NCBI GenBank assembly: GCA_046350055.1
Contig: JAXMBC010000001.1
Location: 3,286,001 to 3,350,000, forward strand
Reading direction: 5' to 3'
DNA: 64,000 nt
From: JAEUIE01 sp046350055
GTDB taxonomy: Bacteria > Planctomycetota > Planctomycetia > Gemmatales > HRBIN36
Position numbers and translations under genes: made by a program. Positions 8,438 through 18,215 of this stretch are shown here, piece after piece (the first letter of the stretch is position 1; each line of letters starts with the position of its first letter). Below the pieces are notes generated by a model. It did not search any database, was not told the DNA's origin, and saw only the letters and a list, made by a program, of their open reading frames with translations.

Positions 8438-10870
8438 ATGTCATCAGTGAACGAACATTCGCAACAAGTCTGGGATGCGCTGCGCACCGAGAATGCCCGG
8501 TTGTTGGAGGAAGTCACACGCCTCCAGAAGCAATTACACGAAAACGAAGTTCGGCTGCGTCTGGTCTCTCGCGCCATCAGCAGCGTGGTCATTGACTGGG
8601 ATATTGTCACCAACGAGTATCATCGCGTCAATTCGCTGGAAGCCTTGATGGGCTTTGGTGACGATGAGGTAAAACCGACCACGGACTGGACTCGTGATCG
8701 TATCCATCCCGATGACAAGCAACTCTACGACAGCGCGTTGCAAGAATGGATTAATAGCGACGAGGAGGAATTGACCCTGGATATGCGGTGCATGCACAAA
8801 GATGGTGCATATCGCTCTCTGCGCGGGCAGGCAGTCATGCTGCGTGACCCGGCCACCCGGAAACCACTCCGCATCGTGGCGAGCTACCGTGATATTTCTT
8901 CCGAACTGGAGGCTGCTTACGCCCTGCAGCAAAGTGATGAACGCTATCGGATGGCAACGGAAGCGATGCAGGGAATTATTTTTGACTGGAACATTGCGAC
9001 TGGCCTGGTGCATCGATCTTCCGGGGTGCAGCGAGCCTTTGGCTACACCCAGGAGGAAGAGATAAAAAATGTCGACTGGTGGAAGAGCAATGTTCATCCT
9101 GACGACCGCGATGGAGTGGTCCGCATCCTGAATGTGTTCATAGAAGCTGGAGCGCCGCGAGGAGAAATCTTCTATCGTTTTCGACACCGCCAGGGCCACT
9201 ACCTGCACATTCACTCTACATTCCTGGGGCTGCGTAATGAACAAGGCAGGGCAGTACGCATCGTGGGCAGCATGCAGGACATTACTCCTCGGCTTCAGGC
9301 AGAAGAAGAAAAACAGCGGGCCATTCGACATTATCAGCAGTTGTTTGAAGATATACCGCTGGGAATGATGGTGCTTGATCCGCGATTGCGCATTCTTGAA
9401 TGCAATCAGGCATTGGCTGATCTGCTACACTATCGGCAGGATGAATTGATCGGCAGGCATGTGCTTCGAATCGCTGTGCCTGACGAGTGGCAGGAAATTC
9501 CGCAACCGGGACAGCCAGCCGAGCACGGATTCGAATTCGTATCCATGAAGCATATCGTGCGCCGAGATGGTGCCCGAATCCCGATCCAGCTTCGGGGCAA
9601 GTTTATCCGGTATCCACAATATGATCAGCCATGCCGATTCGGCATTATCGAAAACCTGACTGAGCATCAGCGTGCAGAAAAGGAAAAGAAGCGGCTGGAG
9701 CAGCATCTCCAGGAAACCCAGAGGCTGGAAAGCCTTGGTGTCCTTGCGGGTGGTGTCGCACATGATTTCAACAACCTGCTTACAGTCATTCTTGGGAACA
9801 TCTCGCTTCTGAAACAGGAAAAGAACCTCAATCCGGGCCAGGTGCAGGGATTAACCCAGTGCGAAGAAGCGAGCAAGCAGGCAGCAGAGCTCTGTCGGCA
9901 AATGCTGGCTTATGCCGGACGGGGTAAGTTGGAGAATAAGCCGTTCCAGCTATCTGAACTGGTGGAGACTTCAAAGGCACTGCTTCAATCTGCTGCCACC
10001 CGACATCATCATCTCCATCTGCATTTGAGTCAGGGACTGCCCTGCGTGGTGGGCGACCCAAGCCAGGTGCGTCAGATACTGCTCAATCTGGTGCAGAACG
10101 CAGCCGAGTCTATTGAACAACCAGGTGGTACCATTGATGTCCTTACCGGCGTGAGTCATCTTACCACCGAAGAGATGCAGCAGTGTCTTTTCTACAACGA
10201 GCATGTTTCCGGTGACTATGTCTGGCTGGAGGTGCGAGATACTGGCTCTGGCATGGATGAGGTGACCAGCAAGCGTATCTTCGAGCCATTCTTCACCACC
10301 AAGTTCACAGGGCGAGGGCTGGGGCTGGCGGCTGTAGCTGGAATCGTCCGTAACCATAAGGGGTTGTTGTTATTACAACGGTCACAGCCGGGGCAGGGGA
10401 CCTGCTTCCGTGTGTATTTCCATCCCGACTTAAGCCATTCAACTGTGATTGCGACCAGTGCTTCACCCGCAGTATCAACACAGCATCAGCAAGGTACGAT
10501 TCTGGTGGTAGATGATGAGCCGACAGTCCGTATGGTCCTGGCAAAATTGCTGGCAAGACGAGGATATGCAGTCATTGAGGCTGAGAATGGTAACGAGGCA
10601 CTGGAACTGGCTGAACGCTACCGCGGCAATCTGCGATTGATTATTCTCGATTTGACCATGCCTCACCGTGATGGTGCATCCACACTGGAGGAATTACGTA
10701 AACGACAGGACCGTACCCCAGTCCTGGTGATCAGTGGCTATTATTCGAGTGAACTGCTACCGCAACTCGATGCCATGCAGGCACGATTCCTGAATAAGCC
10801 CTTCACGGCCCAGAGCTTGCTGGAAGCTGCCGGGCCGTTTCTAAACCTTGGGGCAACAACAGGAGCCTGA
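8438..10870 (+). CDS. PAS-containing hybrid histidine kinase / response regulator
   Basis: About 810 residues with no membrane span, so a cytosolic sensor. Three PAS domains (about 40-160, 165-290, 300-415, the first two with PAC-like ends) are followed by a HisKA helix with phospho-acceptor His442 in GGVAHDFNNL. A HATPase_c domain (NLVQNAAES, DTGSGMD, GRGLGLAAV) and a C-terminal receiver domain with phospho-Asp738 in LDLTMP follow. There is no separate output domain. A TTG at 8426, ten bases after AGGATGG, is an alternative start. It follows the oxygenase gene by under 30 bp. Confidence 0.92.
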   Translation: MSSVNEHSQQVWDALRTENARLLEEVTRLQKQLHENEVRLRLVSRAISSVVIDWDIVTNEYHRVNSLEALMGFGDDEVKPTTDWTRDRIHPDDKQLYDSALQEWINSDEEELTLDMRCMHKDGAYRSLRGQAVMLRDPATRKPLRIVASYRDISSELEAAYALQQSDERYRMATEAMQGIIFDWNIATGLVHRSSGVQRAFGYTQEEEIKNVDWWKSNVHPDDRDGVVRILNVFIEAGAPRGEIFYRFRHRQGHYLHIHSTFLGLRNEQGRAVRIVGSMQDITPRLQAEEEKQRAIRHYQQLFEDIPLGMMVLDPRLRILECNQALADLLHYRQDELIGRHVLRIAVPDEWQEIPQPGQPAEHGFEFVSMKHIVRRDGARIPIQLRGKFIRYPQYDQPCRFGIIENLTEHQRAEKEKKRLEQHLQETQRLESLGVLAGGVAHDFNNLLTVILGNISLLKQEKNLNPGQVQGLTQCEEASKQAAELCRQMLAYAGRGKLENKPFQLSELVETSKALLQSAATRHHHLHLHLSQGLPCVVGDPSQVRQILLNLVQNAAESIEQPGGTIDVLTGVSHLTTEEMQQCLFYNEHVSGDYVWLEVRDTGSGMDEVTSKRIFEPFFTTKFTGRGLGLAAVAGIVRNHKGLLLLQRSQPGQGTCFRVYFHPDLSHSTVIATSASPAVSTQHQQGTILVVDDEPTVRMVLAKLLARRGYAVIEAENGNEALELAERYRGNLRLIILDLTMPHRDGASTLEELRKRQDRTPVLVISGYYSSELLPQLDAMQARFLNKPFTAQSLLEAAGPFLNLGATTGA

Positions 10871-10903
10871 TTGGCAACATCAGTCCTCTCTGCCATTTAT
10901 TGC

Positions 10904-13783
10904 TTACTGTTTTGCCTTCTCTGACAGCCAGGAATATCCGCTCACCAGTGGTTTCCAGTTGAGCTCCAGTACCAGTGCGACCACACCGGGGCTAGAGGAA
11001 GTGGTTAGATAATAGAACGAGGCATCTTTCCATAACGGAAGCAGGGTGTCATTGGGCTTCATGAGATCACCGACATAGAGTGAGCGAGACTTGCCATCGG
11101 CATACTTGACATCAATGATCAGGCGAGGAGGCAGATCTGACTTCGATGGATCAAGACGGAAGCTTGGTGTGATAGTGCCAGCGTGTTGCCAGAAGCGATC
11201 CGCAGTGAGGGGATTGATTCCAAGCGTTCCTGGGTTCGGATTGGGGCCTACACGCAGGAAGCCGTTGAGTTTGTTCACATCCAGTTTGGGCAGCTTGGCA
11301 GTGGCGTCGACGCCGTTTTCGGTGAGTTTCTTCAGTTCCCATTTATCATTAGCATAGCCAAGCTCTGCAATGGTCTTCAGGGGCTTCTTGTCCGTTGTTT
11401 CACTGTTCCATGTAAATGTGACAGTTGTTGGTTTGCTCTTCTCTTCAGGCCAGAGTGCTCCCTCGCGCAGTTCCATGTCGAGAGCCTGGGCGTAATTGGC
11501 AGTGACAGCAAAGACAAACTGATTCGATTCGGGCACTGTGCCATTATTTAATGTTGCTTCCAGGCGGGCATAGTAGTGATTAGGGTATTGTGCCGTGTCA
11601 GCAATCTTCTTGCCGATGGTATAAGTATACACGCCTCCCGCGTATGGTTTGGGTGAGTCCTTGCCTGCTTCAGCAGGCTTGGCGGCATCAGCCCTGGTTT
11701 TCACTACCAGGGTTAGCAGGGGGGACTTGAGGCCGAAGGATTCCAGTTCCTTGTCGCTAGCTTTGTCGGTAATGAGTTTGTCGGTATTGGTGCTCACAAT
11801 GCTGTTGAGCAGATACTCAGCAACTCCCAAACTGCTGGGGGCCTTCACTGGCTGTGTCAGATTCCAACTGGTGACCAGATTGCCTTGTTCATCCTTGGTT
11901 TCGAGTCGTTCAAGCACATAGGTGGCGTTGGATCGCTTGACTTCGACGGTGGAAACCTGATCGGGCCGATAGCTCGGCAAACTGCGATCACGAAACGCCA
12001 GATATCCCTGTGCTGCGAGAGCTGATAGGGAAAAAACCTGTCGTCGGTCTGGTGGCGCAGCCTGGGCTTGGGTTGCCCCCATGGTGGCACCGCTGACGAA
12101 CGGATCCGGTACTGCCAGCACCACAGATTTTTGATCAGGTACTTCTCGTCGAACGTAAACGACTTTTCGTTGATCATCGCGTCGGCCTACAACCAGTTTT
12201 ACGTTGGGCTTGGTCTTAACTGCTTCCTTTAGACGCGGTTCTCCTGTTCCCTCGGGTTTGTTATCCTTGTCACGGAGTATGCCGTCGGTCCAGATACTCA
12301 CTTCACCAATGGGCTTGTCCAGACCCAGATCAATGGGACTGCTGCCGAACCATGCTTTCAGCTTGGCATCGTCATCGAGAAATGCCTTGGCATCATTGAG
12401 CTGAATCTTGCCAATCGCATCCAGCAGGTTTTGAACAGTCTGCGGTTGAGCATTGGCCCGGTTTCGGCCATCGGCAAACATTTCCCAAGACGCCGCACCG
12501 GCCAGATCCGGTCTGTAAATACGCAGCTTTTCCGACGCGGTGCTGACGGCAATGGCGTCAATGCGTGAACTGTCAATCTTGGCAAGAGCTTTGGTACGCA
12601 GCTCATCAGCTGTTTTCTGTACAACGGGGTAGTGGCGAGCCGGGATGCGAACGACAGTCTTGTCGCCTGCCAGTCTAGCGTAATAGTGGGTAGGTTCTAC
12701 CTTCTGTTTTTCACGAGCCAGGTAGATCCCCAGAGCAGCAGGTGAACCGGAGAGAGTGTCACAGACAAGCGAGACGGTACGGCTCAATCCTGCCTGTTTG
12801 ATGGCAGTATCATCGGCGTTTCCGATCAATACCGTTTCGACAGTAGCTGGTTCGAGTGGCTTCGACGGAGCCTGCGTGATTGTAAAACTATAGGGTGCTT
12901 TGCCATCCAGCAAACCATACTGGGTGAGTTTGGCTTCGTCAGCATTGTCCAACACGAAGTCTTCGTTACGTTCAATCTTGATAGCGGCGAGTTGTCGCGA
13001 CAATTCATCGGTAGCTGATAGATCAGCCTCGCCGATGGCAGGCTCCTTGAAAGTCCACTCCTTGTCTTTAGTCAGTTCCATGCTGCTGCGTGCGGTACCG
13101 GTCAGCTTCAAAGCATTGTGACCAAAACTACTGGAGATTAGAGACTTGTCCCGGAAGCCGTTCAATTCCTCAAAGACTTTCTCGAACTTCGACTTGGTGA
13201 GGAGGAATGGCTTGGCTGCCCAGTCGCTGCTTACTGCATAGTAGACTGAATCATTGCTCCCCGGGGTGGTAGCACCCAGGGAGAGGACATAGTCCTTATT
13301 TCCACGTGTCAGTGTTATTCTGTAGTCAGGTCTGTCGAGACCGAGTTTGCCAAGGTCGCGGCCACTCTCTTTCAGTTTCTGTTTCTCTAATCCCATGAGA
13401 CTCTTGATCATGGCAACTACTGCAGCATCATCGGTACGGACCTTCACGGGAGACACCAGGACCCATTTGCCGACCTTACCGACAATTTCGCGGTTAAATT
13501 CCAGTCGATCTGCAGTTTTGGCATCAAGGAGATGCCTTTCAATGACCACACGCGAGAACTGCTCGGGTGTGATTTCTTCAACACCAGTTGCTTTCGCTGG
13601 AGCATTAGGGTCTTTGACCGGGTCACTTGCTTTGGGATTGTAGGGATTCAACGTGGGGAAAACGTAGCGTTCCGCGTGCTTAGCTTCATCGCCGGTCTTG
13701 ATACCGAGCCACTGAAACCCGGCAAACACGATGAAAGCAAGGGCGAAAATACCGAAGAGATAGATCGTGTTGCGTATCTTCAT
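10904..13783 (-). CDS. DUF4340 protein of a Gld-type exporter
   Basis: 959 residues: one N-terminal membrane helix (residues 6-27) followed by a large, probably extracytoplasmic beta-rich region. DUF4340-type repeats are recognisable from 'W.l..P....A....v..ll..l' patterns repeated along the chain (for example near residues 165-260 and 425-485). The role is unknown; the family is almost always the last gene after GldA/F/G-like genes, as here. It is about twice the common DUF4340 length and seems to hold two or more copies of the domain. It lies 92 bp downstream of the GldG-like gene. Confidence 0.82.
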   Translation of the reverse strand: MKIRNTIYLFGIFALAFIVFAGFQWLGIKTGDEAKHAERYVFPTLNPYNPKASDPVKDPNAPAKATGVEEITPEQFSRVVIERHLLDAKTADRLEFNREIVGKVGKWVLVSPVKVRTDDAAVVAMIKSLMGLEKQKLKESGRDLGKLGLDRPDYRITLTRGNKDYVLSLGATTPGSNDSVYYAVSSDWAAKPFLLTKSKFEKVFEELNGFRDKSLISSSFGHNALKLTGTARSSMELTKDKEWTFKEPAIGEADLSATDELSRQLAAIKIERNEDFVLDNADEAKLTQYGLLDGKAPYSFTITQAPSKPLEPATVETVLIGNADDTAIKQAGLSRTVSLVCDTLSGSPAALGIYLAREKQKVEPTHYYARLAGDKTVVRIPARHYPVVQKTADELRTKALAKIDSSRIDAIAVSTASEKLRIYRPDLAGAASWEMFADGRNRANAQPQTVQNLLDAIGKIQLNDAKAFLDDDAKLKAWFGSSPIDLGLDKPIGEVSIWTDGILRDKDNKPEGTGEPRLKEAVKTKPNVKLVVGRRDDQRKVVYVRREVPDQKSVVLAVPDPFVSGATMGATQAQAAPPDRRQVFSLSALAAQGYLAFRDRSLPSYRPDQVSTVEVKRSNATYVLERLETKDEQGNLVTSWNLTQPVKAPSSLGVAEYLLNSIVSTNTDKLITDKASDKELESFGLKSPLLTLVVKTRADAAKPAEAGKDSPKPYAGGVYTYTIGKKIADTAQYPNHYYARLEATLNNGTVPESNQFVFAVTANYAQALDMELREGALWPEEKSKPTTVTFTWNSETTDKKPLKTIAELGYANDKWELKKLTENGVDATAKLPKLDVNKLNGFLRVGPNPNPGTLGINPLTADRFWQHAGTITPSFRLDPSKSDLPPRLIIDVKYADGKSRSLYVGDLMKPNDTLLPLWKDASFYYLTTSSSPGVVALVLELNWKPLVSGYSWLSEKAKQ

Positions 13784-13837
13784 GGGAATGCCTTCAGTTC
13801 ACAAGCCGTAGCGATAGCGAGGGAAGTTCACGTCGTG

Positions 13838-13864
13838 CCAAAGCGTCCCTCGCCGACGCTTTGG
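13838..13864. repeat. Inverted repeat in the GldG/DUF4340 spacer
   Basis: CCAAAGCG (13838-13845) and CGCTTTGG (13857-13864) form an 8-bp stem. The neighbouring AGCGAGGGA (13817-13825) pairs with the TCCCTCGC inside that loop, giving mutually exclusive folds. The GC-rich palindromic style resembles dispersed intergenic repeats; copy number cannot be judged from this window. Confidence 0.5.
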
Positions 13865-13875
13865 TCTCAAATGCA

Positions 13876-16107
13876 TTATTTTCTTCGCAGAATGGCTACG
13901 CCGACACCAATGCCAATCACTGCGAGCAGCAGCCAGAGCGGCGGCAGGAAACGGATACGGGTGAGTGCATCGTTGTTGATCGATAGACGATAGGACTTTC
14001 GTTCTTTAGGTGGCACTTCGCCCGAATCGAGTTCCGGCTTGCCCCGAGCCCATGCAAGGTTGTTGAGCAAGAGATTGGCCCCGAATTCTCCAGTGCTGGC
14101 CACTTCGGGATCGCTGATAAACGTAGCATCACCATAGATCACCATGCGCGGTGTCCCCGGTTTGCTTTGTGGTGGAGGGGCCATCGGATTGGTCTGTGGC
14201 GGTTCTGGTCCCCGTTCTCGAACCGTCACGGCAAAGATGGCCAATTGGAATTCTTTCTTCATCAAGTCATTGCTCTTCAATAGATCGTTCACGTAGGCGA
14301 CTGGATTGGCCTTCTTTTCTGTCTCCAGCCACGTGGCAGGTTTCGTACCATCAGGACCTTCCACGAGTGCCTGGGTGTACGCCAGCAGAAGCGGCATGAC
14401 CACGTAGCCCAATTGCTGAGGGACCGAACGAACTGTACGGCATTCCCGGAACTGCATGGGGTTAGGCATCGATTCAAACAGGGAAGCCATTCCCATGACG
14501 ATGTCTGCATCTGTCATGTTGGTGAAACGAGGAAGGTTTTGAACCTGCAGTGGGTTGTGACGCGGATCATTGGGGTCTACGGCATAGATCACATCCTGGC
14601 CGATCTGCACCCCGAATTTCATGAGCAAACCTTCCAAGCCAGTTTGCAGCACTTTGTTATCGGGGCCATAGTGTGGGTCAAAGAAACAAATGAGTTTGCC
14701 GGGTTCGATCCCGTCCTTCCTGGGTCTGCTTACATAATCATCCAGTACCTTCGCCTTCTCTGGCGTCATGCGAACAGGATCAGCAACGATTACTGCCAGG
14801 GCATCGTCAGGTACTTTTGCTTCTTTGCCACCCAGTGGCTTATCACCCAGATTGAGTGACTTGACGACATAACCCGCCTTTTCAAGTCGTTGCTTCAGCA
14901 GAACACAACTACGCGGTTCCGTGGAGTTGCGCATGGTTTGTGCAGCTTGTTCATCGATAGTAAACTCGCCGCTGTCCTGACTGAAGTAGACCGTAAGCTT
15001 CTTCTTTTCCTGGCGAAAGTCCCGCAAGGCAGTGAAGAGCACTGTTTCCCCAGCGTAGGCACGCTGACCATCGGGGCCTGCTTCACTGAGGTTTTCAGCC
15101 TTGATAAAGGTCGTGTTAGGTTGTTTACTGTCCGGGTCCTGAACCAGTAGGATGCCTTGCGGATTTCCCGCAGTTTCACCCTTCGCATCATACTTGCGGA
15201 TTAACTCGTTGATCTGATTTACATTCTGTCGTGAATATGAAATGTGCTCCACTTCGAGCAGACTGTTGATGCTTTTACAATTGTTCAGAGTACCCAGGAC
15301 ATCAGCCAGGCCGTCTCCGGAGTTGAGAATAACGTAAGCCCTGGTGGGCTTGTCTATGGTCTTGACCAGCCGTTTCATGGCAGGGCTGAGGGAGTAGATG
15401 TTGGTTTGGGTCCAATCTGAGGGTTCAGGTCCGTACAAGGCGAACCAGGCGTTGGCGATGCCCAGAATAGCAAGAAACAAAAGAGAACCCAGGAACGCGT
15501 TGTATCCGTAGATCCATCGGCGAAGGCCCGCGCTGTTGCGTTCTTCAGACTTGATGGCGAGCAAACTGCCGAACATGCTGCCAAGGCCGACTATATAGGA
15601 CAGGAGAATCAGCCAGGGGATGTGCTTGTTGTCACCTGTCGACCAGCCGGTGCGGCTCAGAAACTCGTTACTGTAGATCCACGTAAAGGGGAGTGCCAGA
15701 CACACTACCGTCAGAAACCCGACCAGGCTGAACATGGTGAAGTAACTGAGTTTGGCCCATTGCCTGTCTTCTTCCAGGAGCAGGGAGGTTTCTGTTGCTG
15801 TGCTCTGACGAAAGAACAGAAAAAGCCCCAATCCACCCAGCGAGACAGCGCCGAGGAGTGTAAACCAGAAGAACGGCTTGCCAGTAGCCTTGCTGAATGC
15901 ATCTCCCAGGGCCACCGTCTTCTCAAGTTCCACTGGCTTTTCGCCTGGTTTGGCAATAGGCGTGGGAGCCTTGTCGAGATCGCTTTTCACTTCGTTATAT
16001 GCCATGCTGTAAACGATGCTGGTACCGACGAGCATCGCAATGGCTACCACGAAGACGATGATCATCGCCGTTCGGGTTTGTGTCCGTGTGTTGAGCAAAT
16101 CACTCAT
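13876..16107 (-). CDS. GldG-like ABC exporter auxiliary protein
   Basis: 743 residues. Five or so hydrophobic segments occupy the first 230 residues, then a long soluble domain begins with NIYSLSPAMKRLVKTID, the region that defines GldG/ABC-type uncharacterised auxiliary proteins. A final C-terminal helix (LPPLWLLLAVIGIGVGVAILRRK region) anchors it. The soluble part binds an unknown ligand outside the membrane in current models; in Bacteroidetes GldG is needed for gliding. It follows the permease gene by 47 bp. The extra N-terminal spans before the usual single TM are unusual. Confidence 0.85.
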   Translation of the reverse strand: MSDLLNTRTQTRTAMIIVFVVAIAMLVGTSIVYSMAYNEVKSDLDKAPTPIAKPGEKPVELEKTVALGDAFSKATGKPFFWFTLLGAVSLGGLGLFLFFRQSTATETSLLLEEDRQWAKLSYFTMFSLVGFLTVVCLALPFTWIYSNEFLSRTGWSTGDNKHIPWLILLSYIVGLGSMFGSLLAIKSEERNSAGLRRWIYGYNAFLGSLLFLAILGIANAWFALYGPEPSDWTQTNIYSLSPAMKRLVKTIDKPTRAYVILNSGDGLADVLGTLNNCKSINSLLEVEHISYSRQNVNQINELIRKYDAKGETAGNPQGILLVQDPDSKQPNTTFIKAENLSEAGPDGQRAYAGETVLFTALRDFRQEKKKLTVYFSQDSGEFTIDEQAAQTMRNSTEPRSCVLLKQRLEKAGYVVKSLNLGDKPLGGKEAKVPDDALAVIVADPVRMTPEKAKVLDDYVSRPRKDGIEPGKLICFFDPHYGPDNKVLQTGLEGLLMKFGVQIGQDVIYAVDPNDPRHNPLQVQNLPRFTNMTDADIVMGMASLFESMPNPMQFRECRTVRSVPQQLGYVVMPLLLAYTQALVEGPDGTKPATWLETEKKANPVAYVNDLLKSNDLMKKEFQLAIFAVTVRERGPEPPQTNPMAPPPQSKPGTPRMVIYGDATFISDPEVASTGEFGANLLLNNLAWARGKPELDSGEVPPKERKSYRLSINNDALTRIRFLPPLWLLLAVIGIGVGVAILRRK

Positions 16108-16154
16108 GTCTCTGCCTCTGGATCATCAATACGCAACAACGAAAACAACCGTAA

Positions 16155-18137
16155 CTATCGCCATTTGCGTGATTCAAGTACACGCATCGTCAGGAAAAGC
16201 CAGAACGCTCCGAAGCTTACGTGGAAGAGAATGTGCTTCATTTCCACTTTGCCACGGGCGAACGAAAAGATGATGTGATGTACAAAACTGATGTAACGCA
16301 GGAACTCAGCCATCGGGCTGTTGGGGTTACCATTGCGACCGCCGGAAATAGTCCGCTCGATGAAAAAGAGAGCGAACATGGCCAGGATGCCTGCGAATGT
16401 GATGAGCAAAGCAACAATCTGATTCTTGGTGATGGTGGAAAAGAACAAACCCATCGCCACGAAACCGAAGGTCACCAGGCACAGGCCCAGGACTGAACTG
16501 ATCATGGGGCGATAGTCGAACCCTTCCTGCCCTGCGATGCGCAGGAAGATGGGGTACAGTGACCACAGCAGATAGATGATGACCATGAAAAGCCAGCCGG
16601 CGATGAACTTGCTCACAACGATCGAAAACTCATTCACAGGAGCGGTCAGCATCACCTCAATCGTACCTGAGCGATTTTCCTCACTCATTAATCGCATGGT
16701 GATCATGGGAATAGCGATGAGCATGAACAGGATGACCCACCAGTCAAAGAAGTACGGTGCTACGACTGGTTCGGGGACACCTTCACCGAACAGGTTGCTC
16801 GTCACGATCTCGTTGATCCAGCTATTGAAAACAAACCAGGCAACTATCAGAGTCGCTCCCATGACGATGTAGCCGATAGGGGAGGTGAAATAAGCAGCCA
16901 ATTCACGACGAGTCATGATCAGCAATTTGCTCTCTGAATAGAAGAGCCTGCCGACAAAGAGGAACAGTCCGCCCAGGAGCATGTAGAAGAAACCATTCGG
17001 CACCAGATACGATGCCAGGTTGAGGTTCTCCAGCGAGGGAAACGTGTTTTGAACCCATTCATTTTCTACTACAGCAGGCAGCAGACTGCGGAGGGCAGCC
17101 ACAGCCAGGACGATGAAACCAGCATAGCCTGTCCACTTGGCCAGTGTCACACTGCTTTCACTGGAGCTGGTTCGCTGGGTGATGTAAAGGATGATGAACA
17201 ACAGGCCGAGGATGCTGAGCATCACACCATAGGGAAGTGTGAAGTCAGGGACTTTCAGCAGGTCAGACACAAAACCGATCAAGCCGAAGAACGCAAACAG
17301 GATGCCGGTGATGCCGAGCACGCTGGTGGGAGCCTTGGCCCATGCTTCTTCCTCCTCGGTGTTCGAGAGTATCAGCATAAAGGGCAATCCAATGATCATG
17401 AAAAGCAGGGCATAGGAACCTAGTCCATAGGCAACCCGGCTTTCCAGTCGATACTGGAGTACCTTATCGACATAGGTCGTAAGCGGATCTTTCAACAGGA
17501 ATGCAAGGACTGCCAGAACACCAATCCCCAGGAATCCGTACAGAGTGTTGGCTGCGACGCGAGGCTTACCCATTTCTTTCACCCACGCACCCGCGAAACC
17601 AACAAGTGACACCCTGGTTTCAGAAACGGAACGCACAAACGGAGCTACCCAGGCGAGCAGCAGCACGAATGCCATACCCAATGTTGCAGCAAGTCCAGCC
17701 CATTTTCCCTGCGTGATAGCCGTTTCCAGCTTGGCTTCCTGGTCAATAGACAAGATGGAACGCACTCCTTCGCTCACCAGAGTGTGAGTGGTAAAGAGCA
17801 CACCCAGGCAGAAAATACATAGGCCGATGAGACCGAGCACGCGACGCTGCACATTGTCTTTATCTTTGCTCATCTGAAAGAGCATGAGCAGGATGCCAAC
17901 AATGAAGAAGAGGACAGCAAAAGGATACACTCGTGCATTTTGCTGCTTGGTAGGGTCGGGAGCCGGGCCTTCAAAAATGGTGGTATAAACGTAGGCGTTG
18001 TAGAGATACATGATGAGGCCTGCCGCAGCGGCGACCATACCTACCAGTCCGACAACGCGCACCCAGTTGGGAGTTTCCGTAGCCAATCGCGATGGTGTGC
18101 TTCCCTGCAATAGCTCATTCGTCTTTTCAGTACTCAT
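16155..18137 (-). CDS. Enlarged GldF-like ABC-2 permease
   Basis: 660 residues. The C-terminal part (about 402-660) is a complete GldF/ABC-2 permease: it begins ESKLLIMTRRELAAYFTSP and holds the EENRSGTIEVMLTAPV coupling segment. Before it lie about 400 residues with around ten predicted spans (near 27-50, 70-90, 97-118, 146-170, 199-216, 238-258, 273-292, 301-320, 334-352, 380-400) that are not part of a standard permease, which is about 240 residues. It is probably the membrane subunit for the ATPase encoded 49 bp upstream. Confidence 0.87.
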   Translation of the reverse strand: MSTEKTNELLQGSTPSRLATETPNWVRVVGLVGMVAAAAGLIMYLYNAYVYTTIFEGPAPDPTKQQNARVYPFAVLFFIVGILLMLFQMSKDKDNVQRRVLGLIGLCIFCLGVLFTTHTLVSEGVRSILSIDQEAKLETAITQGKWAGLAATLGMAFVLLLAWVAPFVRSVSETRVSLVGFAGAWVKEMGKPRVAANTLYGFLGIGVLAVLAFLLKDPLTTYVDKVLQYRLESRVAYGLGSYALLFMIIGLPFMLILSNTEEEEAWAKAPTSVLGITGILFAFFGLIGFVSDLLKVPDFTLPYGVMLSILGLLFIILYITQRTSSSESSVTLAKWTGYAGFIVLAVAALRSLLPAVVENEWVQNTFPSLENLNLASYLVPNGFFYMLLGGLFLFVGRLFYSESKLLIMTRRELAAYFTSPIGYIVMGATLIVAWFVFNSWINEIVTSNLFGEGVPEPVVAPYFFDWWVILFMLIAIPMITMRLMSEENRSGTIEVMLTAPVNEFSIVVSKFIAGWLFMVIIYLLWSLYPIFLRIAGQEGFDYRPMISSVLGLCLVTFGFVAMGLFFSTITKNQIVALLITFAGILAMFALFFIERTISGGRNGNPNSPMAEFLRYISFVHHIIFSFARGKVEMKHILFHVSFGAFWLFLTMRVLESRKWR

Positions 18138-18215
18138 ACTGGCATACGCTCCTGACTATCCGGCTGTTGCTTCACTTCATTCGGGGCAGAACGAGTGTCC
18201 CAATCCATAACAGTA

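Noticed and set aside
5942..10870. A dedicated catabolic operon made of DUF1501, Rieske oxygenase and histidine kinase
   Set aside because: The genes are close together, but no reductase, ferredoxin or transporter accompanies them and the kinase has no DNA-binding output, so a shared pathway is not supported.
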